64,000 nt of DNA from Sphingobacteriia bacterium (GTDB lineage: Bacteria; Bacteroidota; Bacteroidia; Chitinophagales; Chitinophagaceae): the NCBI GenBank assembly GCA_947452295.1, contig CANGCK010000003.1, positions 1 through 64,000 of the forward strand, read 5' to 3'. The notes below the pieces were generated by a model that did not search any database, was not told the origin of the DNA, and saw nothing but the letters and a program-made list of their open reading frames with translations. The position numbers were made by a program, and so were the translations under genes. This document shows positions 28,345 through 37,347 of this stretch, in pieces. Every line of letters starts with the position of its first letter. Within the stretch, counting starts at the first letter, position 1.

Positions 28345-29028
28345 TTAAACCCTTAAGTATCTAACAAAACCTTGTACCATCAAACACTGCGCATATCCAT
28401 AACTCAACATCACCACCACATTTAAAAACTCATCTCGGTAAATGAAATTGTTCATTGCCAAAACAGCGTCTGACAAAACAAATAATAAAGAACCCGGAAT
28501 GAAAAAAGATACCGACAATGCCCTTAAAATTTTATGTCCAAATAAACTAGCTGCAGAAGCAGACATAATACAAATAGCCATTACATAAACAATAATAGGT
28601 ACTAATAAATTTCCAACATAGGGCTTCATAAACTTTACCAACTGCAAGGAAATAAGACCTAAAAAAACGGCTGCTATTACAAATTCAGTAGACTTTTCCC
28701 ATTTGAATTTACCTGCTCTAAAGAAAAAAATCGCATAACACACATGGGTCACTATAAAAGCAATCATACCTGAAATAAAATAAGAAGGCCCTTTGAATAT
28801 TAGCAATAAATCGCCTAAAAATGATCCAATTAATGCAATTGAAATGATTTTTTTCATGAATTTCGATCCCAACTTGCGCACATTTAAAAATAAATGCAAT
28901 CCTAGTAGTGGTATTAACAGTAGTTTGGTAAAATTGCTGATATTGGTTTTACCGAGATAAACCAATCCACAATGAACAAACAATAAAATCCAAAAAATAA
29001 ATATTCCTTCTTTTTTTATTAGTAGCAT
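28345..29028 (-). CDS. Lysoplasmalogenase, YhhN family membrane protein
   Basis: The 227-residue protein has about eight hydrophobic helices and very few soluble loops. Its conserved pieces fit the YhhN (TMEM86) family: an NFTKLLLIPLL segment early, GSFLGDLLLIF in the middle, and LFVLSDAVLAMNNF towards the end, where the acidic residues form the proposed catalytic site. YhhN/TMEM86B hydrolyses the vinyl-ether bond of lysoplasmalogens, though bacterial members are largely uncharacterised. The gene is convergent with groEL. Confidence 0.8.
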   Translation of the reverse strand: MLLIKKEGIFIFWILLFVHCGLVYLGKTNISNFTKLLLIPLLGLHLFLNVRKLGSKFMKKIISIALIGSFLGDLLLIFKGPSYFISGMIAFIVTHVCYAIFFFRAGKFKWEKSTEFVIAAVFLGLISLQLVKFMKPYVGNLLVPIIVYVMAICIMSASAASLFGHKILRALSVSFFIPGSLLFVLSDAVLAMNNFIYRDEFLNVVVMLSYGYAQCLMVQGFVRYLRV

Positions 29029-29103
29029 ATTGAAAATTAATTAAAACTGATTTTACTGTAAATTTGAAATAATTATTCGTAAATGATGATTTATTTTTGA
29101 AAA

Positions 29104-29424
29104 ATGGTATTAAATGATGAAGATTTTGAGCTTTTTTGGTTAAAAAATCGAGAAAAAGAGAAAAATAACATAAAAACCTATTTATTTGGATTGTCTTCGG
29201 GCTTTGCAATTGGGGTTTCAATAATATTAACCATATACTCTGGTTGGTACCAAAGAGCAACAATGGTTGCTTATAGTAAAATGAGTGGTGTAATATTATT
29301 TGTTGCTATTATTCTTATTTCAATATTTTTTGCAGTGATTTACAGTAAATTCAAATGGGAAATGCAAGAACAGCGATATTTGGAGATTAAACACAAGAAA
29401 TCAAAAGAAAAAAATCCAGCTTAA
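29104..29424 (+). CDS. Small protein with two membrane helices, unknown function
   Basis: I do not recognise this 106-residue protein. A charged N-terminus (MVLNDEDFELFWLKNREKEKNN) is followed by two helices, at about residues 26-44 and 62-82, and then a strongly basic tail (KHKKSKEKNP). The layout suggests a small inner-membrane protein with both ends in the cytoplasm. It stands between the divergent lysoplasmalogenase gene and the FKBP gene. Its codon use looks like that of the neighbours and the frame is clean, which supports a real gene. Confidence 0.6.
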   Translation: MVLNDEDFELFWLKNREKEKNNIKTYLFGLSSGFAIGVSIILTIYSGWYQRATMVAYSKMSGVILFVAIILISIFFAVIYSKFKWEMQEQRYLEIKHKKSKEKNPA

Positions 29425-29512
29425 ATAAAAGAATTTATTAATACTTAATAAAAACTATACAAAAAGTTGATGCAGCTAATTAAGCTTAAAATGCATCTAT
29501 AAAACAAAAAAA

Positions 29513-29998
29513 ATGAGAAAAATTCTAATTGCGGTAGTTGGTTTAGTTTGCACAACCATATTATTTTTTGCTTTATCGTGTGGTAAAACGGCTGAAACGG
29601 GTTGTACACCAGCAACTGTAGCATCTGAAAAAGCATCAATGGTGGCTTTTTGTACAGCTAATAACATCAATTTACAAGAGCATTCAAGTGGGATATTGTA
29701 TGAAATCGTATCTGCTGGTACTGGGGCCAATCCAAATTTAAATTCAAAAGTTTCTGTATTCTATTTAGGGAAATTATTAAATGGAACTCAATTTGATGCC
29801 TCATCGGGATCTGCTCCAGCATCATTTTATCTAACTTCAGTAATAGAAGGATGGAAAATTGCCATTCCTTTATTAAAAAATGGGGGTAAAATTAAAATGG
29901 TGATCCCATCTTCCTTAGCATATGGCTGTGTTGGCAACGGAAGTATAGCTCCAAATACACCATTATACTTTGAAGTGACCCTAGTTGGAGTACAATAA
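29513..29998 (+). CDS. FKBP-type peptidyl-prolyl isomerase, lipoprotein
   Basis: The 161-residue protein has a lipoprotein signal (FALSCGK, lipid Cys23) and a single FKBP domain from about residue 65. FKBP hallmarks are VSVFYLGKLLNGTQFDAS, then VIEGWKIAIPLLKNGGKIKMVIPSSLAYG and the closing NTPLYFEVTLVGV. Trp133-like pocket residues (VIEGW) and the GxxxxxxIPxxLAYG pattern are intact, so isomerase activity is expected. It probably helps fold envelope proteins. It may form a transcript with the small protein upstream (88 nt gap). Confidence 0.92.
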   Translation: MRKILIAVVGLVCTTILFFALSCGKTAETGCTPATVASEKASMVAFCTANNINLQEHSSGILYEIVSAGTGANPNLNSKVSVFYLGKLLNGTQFDASSGSAPASFYLTSVIEGWKIAIPLLKNGGKIKMVIPSSLAYGCVGNGSIAPNTPLYFEVTLVGVQ

Positions 29999-30065
29999 CA
30001 CATTATATTTTTTATATATTTAAGGATAGTGAATAATGAATTCAACGAATTATAAGTCATTCCCC

Positions 30066-30073
30066 TATCTTTG
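30066..30073 (+). promoter_or_regulatory. Candidate -7 element for secDF
   Basis: TATCTTTG matches TAnnTTTG and lies 45 nt before the secDF ATG. Confidence 0.4.
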
Positions 30074-30118
30074 CCATCCTGAAAAATCGGGATTAAAAAT
30101 TCGTAAACCGTTACTAAT

Positions 30119-33100
30119 ATGCAACTGAAAGGTTTAGTGCGTTTTTTTGCAATTGCACTCACGTTAATTTGTTTGTACCAATTATCATTTACATGGTTTG
30201 TACGTAATCATGAATCTGAAATGGAAAAGAAAGCCAATGTATGGTTAAAATCGTATCCTACTGCTGAGCAGAAATATCCTGGCAATAAAGAATTGCAGGC
30301 TGCTTATGCTGATACTTTAGCTGAACTAAAGAAAGCTCGTGTATCAAGACTGTTAGACAGTACCAAAGACACAAAACTTGCTTTTGGTTTAACTACTTAT
30401 CGCAGTGCGAAAGAAAAAGAGTTAATGCTTGGACTAGACCTTCAAGGGGGAATGAGCGTAACGATGGAAGTAGGTTTAGATGGTCTTATAAAATCATTAG
30501 CCAACTATTCTAAAGATGTAAACTTCAACAAAGCATTAAACAGTGCCGTTGCAAGAAAAGCCAATAGTGGCGCAGATTTGATCACTTTATTTATTGAAGA
30601 ATTCAAGAAAATAAATGCTGATGTAAAGCTTGCACCATTTTTTGCTAATCGCAGTAACGGAAAATTAAAAATTGATGCCAGCAATGATGCGGTTACTAAT
30701 TATTTAAGAGACCAGGCAACTGCAGCTTTTAATAATACCTATCGCATTTTGAGAACAAGGATTGACCGCTTTGGTGTAGCTTCTCCAAATATTAACCCTG
30801 ATCCAGCAAAAGGAATCATCAGTATTGAATTGGCTGGAGTTAGTGATAAAGAAAGAGTTAGATCTTATTTACAATCTACCGCTAACCTACAATTTTTTGA
30901 AGTATATACTTTAGAAAGTAAAGACATTCAAGACGGTTTAATTGCTGCAGATAAATCAGTACAAGATTATTTAAATGGAGCAAACAATACATCTACCTTA
31001 ACAGATACTGCAAAAAAAGTTGAAACTACAGTAGCAACTACTAAAGCCGATACTACCAAAACTGCTACTTTATCTAGTTTAGCTACCAACAATACAACAA
31101 CTGCAAAAACAGATACCAGTAAAAATAAGCAAAACGTGAACCCGATTTTGCGTATTATGCAGCCGTCTCAACCATACAAGGCCGACAATGGTAAATATAT
31201 TTTCCCATCAACAATTGGCTATGTATTGTCAAAAGACACTGTTACTTTGAATAGCTATTTAAGAATGGAATCAGTGAAAACCAAATTCCCTTCTAACTTA
31301 GTTTTCATGTATGGAAAAACAGAAGGCGATGATCCTAAAACTAGAGATGTCTTAACACTATATGCTGTTAAAACATTAGACAATGGTCAAGCTGAATTAG
31401 AAGGAGACCATATTTCTGGTGCCTCTCAAGATTATGATGAAAGAGGAAGAGTGGCTATTAAAATGAATATGGACAAAATAGGGTCTAATATTTGGGCGAA
31501 GATGACTACTCGTAATGTGGGTAAACCAATTGCCATTGTATTAGATAATATAGTATACTCTGCCCCTAACGTAAATGACCCAATCACTACTGGTAATTCA
31601 CAAATAAGTGGGAACTACTCTATTAAAGAAGCCAAAGATTTATCAGAAATTCTAGAAAGTGGTAAACTACCTGCTCCTGCAAAAATTGTTCAGGAACAAC
31701 AAGTTGGTCCAACATTAGGTAAAGAATCTGTAAAAGGTGGTATGATGTCGTTCGCCATTTCTTTTATTGTGATTTTTGCATTAATGTTATTGTATTTCAA
31801 TACCGGTGGATGGGTTGCTAATATTGCATTGATATTAAACTTATTATTTACCATAGGTGTGTTAAGTGCACTTGGATTTACTTTAACTGCCCCAGGTATT
31901 GCCGGCTTAGTACTTACTATTGGTATGGCAGTAGATACCAACGTTATTATATTTGAACGTATCAAAGAAGAATTAACCAAAGGCAAAAACTATGCAGCGG
32001 CTGTTACAGATGGTTATAAGCGTTCTTTATCTCCTGTATTAGATGCCCACGTTACTACGCTATTAACAGCAATCATTCTTGCCTATTTTGGATTAGGTCC
32101 AGTACTAGGATTTGCAACTACACAAATAATTGGTATTTTATTGTCATTATTCTGTGGAATTTTAGTGTCTAGATTGATTACAGATATCTATACTAAAAAG
32201 AACCGCCATTTTGAATATTTCACAGCTATTTCAAGAGGAGTATTTAAGCATGCAGCATACAAGTTTATTGAATACAGAAAATTCTTCTACGGAGTTTCGG
32301 CTGTAATTTTGGTATTAGGTATTGCATCTTTCTTTAATGGATTTGATGAAGGTGTTGAATTTGCAGGTGGTAGAAGTTATACTGTTAAATTTGACCAATC
32401 AATCAACCAAGACCAAATTCGTGAAGAATTGAAAACTGTTTTTGGAGAAGCACCAATTATTAAAACGGTTGATTCTAAAAATCAAATTAATATTACCACT
32501 TCTTACAAAATCAAGGAAACTGGAAGTAACATAGATTCATTAGTAGAACAAATGTTGTTTACTGGATTACAGAAGCATTTACCTGCAGGTACTACTTTTG
32601 CTAATTTTGAAACAATTTATAAGCAAAGTTCTCAAACAGTACTTCCAACCATTTCTGATGATTTAAAATCAGGAGCTACCAAGGCAACAATCTTTGCCAT
32701 CATTGCAATTTGTCTGTACATCTTTATGCGTTTCCGTGATTGGAGATACTCTTTAGGTACAATCTTCGCATTGCTACATGATGTATTGGTAACATTAATT
32801 GTATTTAGTTTCTTGAGAAAAGTAGTACCATTCCCTTTAGAGATAGACCAACATTTCATTGCTGCAGTTTTAACTGTAATTGGTTTCTCGATGAATGATA
32901 CTGTAATTGTATACGATAGAATTAGAGAAGATAGTCACTTAATGACTGGTGCTGACAATGCAACCATTATTAATAAAGCCATCAATCAAACATTAAGTCG
33001 TACAATTATGACATCTTTAACGGTATTCTTGACCATCTTAATATTGTTTATTTTTGGTGGTGAAGTAACTCGCGGTTTTGCTTTTGCAATGCTAATTGGA

Positions 33101-33199
33101 GTAATTACCGGTACTTATTCTTCTATATTTGTGGCTGCCCCAATATTGGTTGATTTTGGTAAAAATCGCCCGCTTGGAAAATCTGCTAATAAAAAATAA
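30119..33199 (+). CDS. secDF: Protein translocase subunit SecDF (fused)
   Basis: This 1026-residue fusion of SecD and SecF uses the proton gradient to pull exported proteins out of SecYEG. The SecD part has LGLDLQGGMSVTMEV at about residue 117, the P1 domain with RIDRFGVASPNI, and the TM4 region LTIGMAVDTNVIIFERIKEE near 600. The SecF part begins about residue 720, with FNGFDEGVEFAGGRSY and, in its TM4, VIGFSMNDTVIVYDRIRED. Within P1, residues about 285-340 form a Thr/Ala/Lys-rich low-complexity insert. Fusion of the two subunits is standard in Bacteroidota. A strong terminator follows. Confidence 0.97.
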   Translation: MQLKGLVRFFAIALTLICLYQLSFTWFVRNHESEMEKKANVWLKSYPTAEQKYPGNKELQAAYADTLAELKKARVSRLLDSTKDTKLAFGLTTYRSAKEKELMLGLDLQGGMSVTMEVGLDGLIKSLANYSKDVNFNKALNSAVARKANSGADLITLFIEEFKKINADVKLAPFFANRSNGKLKIDASNDAVTNYLRDQATAAFNNTYRILRTRIDRFGVASPNINPDPAKGIISIELAGVSDKERVRSYLQSTANLQFFEVYTLESKDIQDGLIAADKSVQDYLNGANNTSTLTDTAKKVETTVATTKADTTKTATLSSLATNNTTTAKTDTSKNKQNVNPILRIMQPSQPYKADNGKYIFPSTIGYVLSKDTVTLNSYLRMESVKTKFPSNLVFMYGKTEGDDPKTRDVLTLYAVKTLDNGQAELEGDHISGASQDYDERGRVAIKMNMDKIGSNIWAKMTTRNVGKPIAIVLDNIVYSAPNVNDPITTGNSQISGNYSIKEAKDLSEILESGKLPAPAKIVQEQQVGPTLGKESVKGGMMSFAISFIVIFALMLLYFNTGGWVANIALILNLLFTIGVLSALGFTLTAPGIAGLVLTIGMAVDTNVIIFERIKEELTKGKNYAAAVTDGYKRSLSPVLDAHVTTLLTAIILAYFGLGPVLGFATTQIIGILLSLFCGILVSRLITDIYTKKNRHFEYFTAISRGVFKHAAYKFIEYRKFFYGVSAVILVLGIASFFNGFDEGVEFAGGRSYTVKFDQSINQDQIREELKTVFGEAPIIKTVDSKNQINITTSYKIKETGSNIDSLVEQMLFTGLQKHLPAGTTFANFETIYKQSSQTVLPTISDDLKSGATKATIFAIIAICLYIFMRFRDWRYSLGTIFALLHDVLVTLIVFSFLRKVVPFPLEIDQHFIAAVLTVIGFSMNDTVIVYDRIREDSHLMTGADNATIINKAINQTLSRTIMTSLTVFLTILILFIFGGEVTRGFAFAMLIGVITGTYSSIFVAAPILVDFGKNRPLGKSANKK

Positions 33200-33205
33200 T
33201 CAACT

Positions 33206-33238
33206 AAAAAGCCCATTCAAAATTTGAATGGGCTTTTT
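33206..33238. terminator. Bidirectional terminator after secDF
   Basis: A perfect 16-bp inverted repeat (AAAAAGCCCATTCAAA at 33206-33221 and its complement at 33223-33238) with a 1-nt centre has an A-run on the left and a T-run on the right, so it can stop both secDF and the convergent Fe-S carrier gene. Confidence 0.85.
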
Positions 33239-33284
33239 AAATAATTTTAAAATGCTACTTGTTTAAGGCTATTCGAAAAAATCA

Positions 33285-33635
33285 TTAAACTGCAAAAGAA
33301 GTACCACAACCACAAGTTTTACTTGCATTTGGATTGCTAAAAGTAAATCCACGACTATTTAAACCTCCTTGCCAGTCTACTTCCATCCCATATAAGTATA
33401 ATCCATGACTTTTATTCATGATGCAGGGAATTCCTTCAATTGAAAAGAGCTCATCTTCTGGCTCAACCTGATCAAATCCCAATACATAAGTCATACCGCT
33501 ACACCCCCCTCCTTTTACGCCTACTCTTAATCTAGATTTAGTATCAAAATCGGGTTCAGTCATTAAACGTTTAATCTCGCTTACTGCACCAGCTGTTAAA
33601 CTTATTGGGGTATTAATAGATATAGATGTGTCCAT
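33285..33635 (-). CDS. A-type iron-sulfur cluster carrier (IscA/SufA/ErpA family)
   Basis: The 116-residue protein has the three invariant cysteines of the HesB/IscA family: Cys45 in GGGCSGMTY, and Cys108 and Cys110 in TCGCGTSF. It also has the LRVGVKGGGCSG strand and the GFTFSNPNA segment. Such proteins receive Fe-S clusters from the SufBCD or IscU scaffold and pass them to target enzymes. No suf or isc gene adjoins, so the specific subtype cannot be told. A -7 element lies 19 nt upstream of the start. Confidence 0.92.
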   Translation of the reverse strand: MDTSISINTPISLTAGAVSEIKRLMTEPDFDTKSRLRVGVKGGGCSGMTYVLGFDQVEPEDELFSIEGIPCIMNKSHGLYLYGMEVDWQGGLNSRGFTFSNPNASKTCGCGTSFAV

Positions 33636-33654
33636 ATAAACTAAATTTAAAAAT

Positions 33655-33662
33655 CAAAGTTA
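33655..33662 (-). promoter_or_regulatory. Candidate -7 element for the Fe-S carrier gene
   Basis: The minus strand reads TAACTTTG (TAnnTTTG), 19 nt before the ATG. Confidence 0.45.
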
Positions 33663-33819
33663 CGATTTTGAGCTGCTTAACTATTATGAAGATTTTCGAT
33701 AGTAGGAATTTAAGCAATATTTATCACTTTAAGAAAGTCGATCAATCAGCTATTTCAATTTATCTATCGCAAATAACAATAGTTTATTCTCCTTAACTTC
33801 GTTCAAATAACATGCTAAA

Positions 33820-34326
33820 ATGGATCAAAATACAGTTTATACATTATTAGGAGGTATTATTATTGCTGTGGTATTAATTTATTTTCTTTTTATTGAACCT
33901 AAAAAAAGCAATAAGGTAACACCAACTACAGCAGCTAATAACAGCAATCAGCTGCAATTACAGGCTTACGAACGTTTAATACTTTTAGTAGACCGAATAG
34001 CACTCCCCAATTTAATAAGTAGAACAGTTGGTGAGGGATTATCTGCTCGAGATATGCAACAAATTCTTTGCAAGAACATCAAAGATGAATTTGATTATAA
34101 CGTTACACAACAAATTTATATTAGTCCGGCAGCATGGAATGCGGTAAAAAATTTAAAAGAAAAGAATATATTAACGATTAATCAAATTGGAGAACTATTA
34201 CCTATAGATGCGAGTTCATTGGATCTAAAAAAGAGCATTTTAACGTATTTAATGGAGGAGCCAAAAGCAAATTTACATGAATTAGTAAGTGAAGCTTTAA
34301 GTTTTGAAGCCAAAAAACATTTATAG
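33820..34326 (+). CDS. Conserved Bacteroidota membrane-anchored protein, probably DUF7935 family
   Basis: The 168-residue protein has one N-terminal membrane helix (about residues 8-26), then a cytoplasmic-looking helical domain with LQAYERLILLVDRIALPNLISR, MQQILCKNIKDEFDYNVTQQ and IYISPAAWNAVKNLKE. This pattern is what I remember for the family called DUF7935, whose function is unknown. It precedes the mutase gene by 29 nt on the same strand, so the two are probably co-transcribed. Whether it has any part in acyl-CoA mutase assembly is only suggested by position. Confidence 0.7.
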   Translation: MDQNTVYTLLGGIIIAVVLIYFLFIEPKKSNKVTPTTAANNSNQLQLQAYERLILLVDRIALPNLISRTVGEGLSARDMQQILCKNIKDEFDYNVTQQIYISPAAWNAVKNLKEKNILTINQIGELLPIDASSLDLKKSILTYLMEEPKANLHELVSEALSFEAKKHL

Positions 34327-34355
34327 AATTTCTATAACCTAAAGCTTATTGACAT

Positions 34356-35915
34356 ATGTCTGAAAAAAAAGTATATACAGATAGTGATATAGAAATTAAG
34401 CAAATCTATACTGAACAAGACATTCCCAATAATACTAGCGAGTTACCAGGTACCTTTCCATACAAAAGAGGCATTCAAGCAGATATGTATCGTGGACGAT
34501 TATGGACCATGCGACAATATGCCGGATTTTCTACTGCTGAAGAAAGCAATAAACGCTATCATTATTTATTGAGCCAAGGAGTAATGGGTTTGAGTGTGGC
34601 TTTTGATTTACCCACACAAATTGGATACGACAGTGACCATGAATTAGCTGAGGGAGAAGTGGGCAAGGTTGGCGTCGCAATCGATTCACTAGAAGACATG
34701 GAATTACTGTTCAAAGACATTCGGCTAGAGGAAGTAAGTACTTCGATGACTATTAATGCTACTGGTTTTATACTATTGGCTTTTTATGTAGCCCTGGCCA
34801 AAAAACAAGGAGCTGATTTAAGTAAAATAACTGGTACCATTCAAAATGATATATTAAAAGAATATGCTGCCAGAGGAACGTATATCTATCCTCCAAAGGC
34901 ATCTATGCGCATCATTACCGACATATTTGAGTGGTGCAGTACCCATTTACCCAAGTGGAATACCATTTCAATTTCGGGGTATCACATAAGAGAAGCAGGC
35001 AGTACTGCCGTTCAAGAAATTGCCTTTACCCTGAGCAATGGCAAAGCCTATGTAAAAGCAGCATTAGATAAAGGGTTGGATATTAACGTTTTTGGGAAAC
35101 GATTGTCTTTTTTCTTCAATGCACACAACCATTTATTTGAAGAAGTTGCCAAGTTCAGGGCTGCCCGTAAAATGTGGGCTACAATGATGAAGGAATTAGG
35201 GGCAACAGATCCTAAAGCAATGATGCTTCGCTTTCATACTCAAACTGGCGGGGCAACACTTACTGCCCAGCAACCTTTAAACAACATCAGCAGAGTAACC
35301 ATTCAAACATTAGCAGCGGTTTTAGGTGGAACGCAAAGTTTACATACCAACGGATTTGATGAAGCATTGAGTTTGCCTAGTGAAGATGCAGCCCGAATTG
35401 CATTAAGAACTCAACAAGTTGTTGCTTTTGAAAGTGGCATACCCGATACGGTTGACCCCTTAGCAGGCAGCTATTTTGTAGAATCATTAACCAATGATGT
35501 AGAACAGAAAGCGTGGGAACTTGTGCACAAAATTGATGCTTTGGGAGGTAGCGTAAGTGCCATTGAAGAAGGGTTTATGCAGGATGAAATAGGTAAAAGT
35601 GCTTATGAATATCAACGAAAAATTGAAAGTGGTGAAAAAACAATTGTTGGTGTAAATCAATTTACTGTTGACAAAGAAATTCAAATTCCAGGTTTCAAAA
35701 TAGATGATACCATTCAGCAAATACAGGCAGCTAAAATTGCTGCACTTAAAAGAAAAAGAGACCCTAAAAAAGTTGAATTATGTCTTAATGCCATTACAAC
35801 AGCTGCTTCTACCGATCAAAACTTAATGCCACTAGTCATTACAGCGGTTGAATCACTCTGTACATTGGGCGAAATTGCCAACTGTCTCCGAACTGTATTT
35901 GGAGAATATAAATAG
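34356..35915 (+). CDS. Acyl-CoA mutase catalytic subunit without B12 domain (methylmalonyl-CoA mutase family)
   Basis: The 519-residue protein is the TIM-barrel substrate-binding part of a B12-dependent acyl-CoA mutase. Family motifs are [37 protein letters not shown], the [11 protein letters not shown] segment, [18 protein letters not shown], and [16 protein letters not shown]. The tyrosine in RQYAGF (Tyr55) and the arginine in SMRII are the positions that, from what is known of methylmalonyl-CoA mutase, contact the malonyl carboxylate, which favours that substrate over isobutyryl-CoA. The roughly 130-residue cobalamin domain with DxHxxG is absent, so a separate small subunit is needed; none is encoded in this window. 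Confidence 0.88.
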   Translation: MSEKKVYTDSDIEIKQIYTEQDIPNNTSELPGTFPYKRGIQADMYRGRLWTMRQYAGFSTAEESNKRYHYLLSQGVMGLSVAFDLPTQIGYDSDHELAEGEVGKVGVAIDSLEDMELLFKDIRLEEVSTSMTINATGFILLAFYVALAKKQGADLSKITGTIQNDILKEYAARGTYIYPPKASMRIITDIFEWCSTHLPKWNTISISGYHIREAGSTAVQEIAFTLSNGKAYVKAALDKGLDINVFGKRLSFFFNAHNHLFEEVAKFRAARKMWATMMKELGATDPKAMMLRFHTQTGGATLTAQQPLNNISRVTIQTLAAVLGGTQSLHTNGFDEALSLPSEDAARIALRTQQVVAFESGIPDTVDPLAGSYFVESLTNDVEQKAWELVHKIDALGGSVSAIEEGFMQDEIGKSAYEYQRKIESGEKTIVGVNQFTVDKEIQIPGFKIDDTIQQIQAAKIAALKRKRDPKKVELCLNAITTAASTDQNLMPLVITAVESLCTLGEIANCLRTVFGEYK

Positions 35916-36044
35916 TCTTTTTGTTGTACCTTTCGTATACTGGTAAAATCTTGTCAATGAAATGAACCAATTATAATCGGTTGAATTGAATTCAACACTT
36001 TAATTGGCCAAATGAAAATGACAACAACTAATAAAAATAAACAT

Positions 36045-37337
36045 ATGAAAAAAACAATTTTCTCTTGTTTGATGATCATAACTACAATTGCTGGTTATGC
36101 CCAAACTAGTGCTGCAAATTTGGAGCAACTTTTCAAGGAAGAAACGCCCAAAATCATTAGTTGGAGACGTTATTTTCACGAGAATCCTGAATTAGGAAAC
36201 AGAGAATTCAACACTTGTAAAAAAATAGATGCCTCGCTTAAAGATTGGGGTATTACTACACGCATTGTAGCTAAAACAGGGGTTGTAGGTGTTTTAAAAG
36301 GGGGAAAGCCCGGACCAGTTATTGCTTTAAGGGCTGACATTGATGGATTACCGGTAGAAGAAAGAAATGATTTGGCATTTCGTTCTAAAGCAAAAGGAGA
36401 ATACCAAGGTAATACAGTTTCTGTGATGCACGCTTGTGGACATGACACACATATTTCTATGTTACTGGGTGCTGCCGAAGTATTAAGTAAAGTAAAAAAT
36501 GATATTCAAGGTACAGTTGTCTTCTTATTTCAACCAGCAGAAGAAGGTCCTCCTGGTGATGAAGAAGGTGGCGCTCCTTTGATGATTAAAGAAGGCGCAT
36601 TAGACAACCCAAAAGTAGATGCGGTATATGGCATACATATATCATCATCAGGAGATTTAGGTAAAATTTATTATAAACCTGAATCTTTTATGGCTTCTTC
36701 TGATTGGTTTACCATTAAAGTAAAGGGGAAACAAAGTCATGGAGCAAGTCCGTGGAAATCAGTAGACCCAATTGTAGTTGGTGCAGAAATTGTACAAGCT
36801 TTACAAACAATTGTAAGTCGTCAAACTGATATCATTAAAGCGCCTGTTGTAATTACTGTAGGTAAATTTCATTCAGGAGTTAGAGCTAACATTATACCTG
36901 AAGAGGCCCATTTAGAAGGTACCATTAGGACGTTAGACGACCAAATGCAAAAAGATATCCACCAACGCATTAAACAAACTGCTACAAAAATTGCAGAAGC
37001 AAGTGGTGCAAGTGCAGAAGTAAATATTGATACGAAAACATTGGTTACCTATAATGATCCGAAGCTAGTAGCCAAATCGGTAGCTTCCTTGCAAAAGGCA
37101 GCGGGTGGCGCAGCAAATGTATTACCTATCAGCTGGCAAACAGGTGCAGAAGACTTCTCATTTTATGGAAAAAAAGCCCCCGCATTTTTCTTTAATGTAG
37201 GCGCACGTAGCCCACAATTAACAGCGGCTCAATCTACCAGTCATCATGCACCAGAGTTTATGTTAGACGACAGTAGATTAGATGTTGGCATGCGAGCATT
37301 TTGTCACCTTGTATTAGATTTTGCCAATGCTAAATAA
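36045..37337 (+). CDS. Secreted M20-family amidohydrolase (aminoacylase/hippurate hydrolase type)
   Basis: The product is about 430 residues from the ATG at 36045, which gives a normal signal peptide (MKKTIFSCLMIITTIAGYAQ); an in-frame ATG at 36012 adds 11 polar residues and is less likely. Metal-binding motifs of the M20D group are present: RADIDGLPVEE, HACGHDTHISMLLGAA and QPAEEGPPGDEEGG, with ASDWFTIKVKGKQSHGA in the dimerisation domain. It probably removes acyl groups from N-acyl amino acids or hydrolyses peptide conjugates in the periplasm. The S9 peptidase gene begins 10 nt after the stop, so they form a pair devoted to peptide use. Confidence 0.9.
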   Translation: MKKTIFSCLMIITTIAGYAQTSAANLEQLFKEETPKIISWRRYFHENPELGNREFNTCKKIDASLKDWGITTRIVAKTGVVGVLKGGKPGPVIALRADIDGLPVEERNDLAFRSKAKGEYQGNTVSVMHACGHDTHISMLLGAAEVLSKVKNDIQGTVVFLFQPAEEGPPGDEEGGAPLMIKEGALDNPKVDAVYGIHISSSGDLGKIYYKPESFMASSDWFTIKVKGKQSHGASPWKSVDPIVVGAEIVQALQTIVSRQTDIIKAPVVITVGKFHSGVRANIIPEEAHLEGTIRTLDDQMQKDIHQRIKQTATKIAEASGASAEVNIDTKTLVTYNDPKLVAKSVASLQKAAGGAANVLPISWQTGAEDFSFYGKKAPAFFFNVGARSPQLTAAQSTSHHAPEFMLDDSRLDVGMRAFCHLVLDFANAK

Positions 37338-37347
37338 GCGTTATTTT

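Noticed and set aside
28949-29263. 104-codon minus-strand frame between lysoplasmalogenase and the small membrane protein
   Set aside because: It overlaps both the start of the lysoplasmalogenase gene and most of the 106-residue gene on the other strand, and looks like a chance frame in AT-rich DNA.
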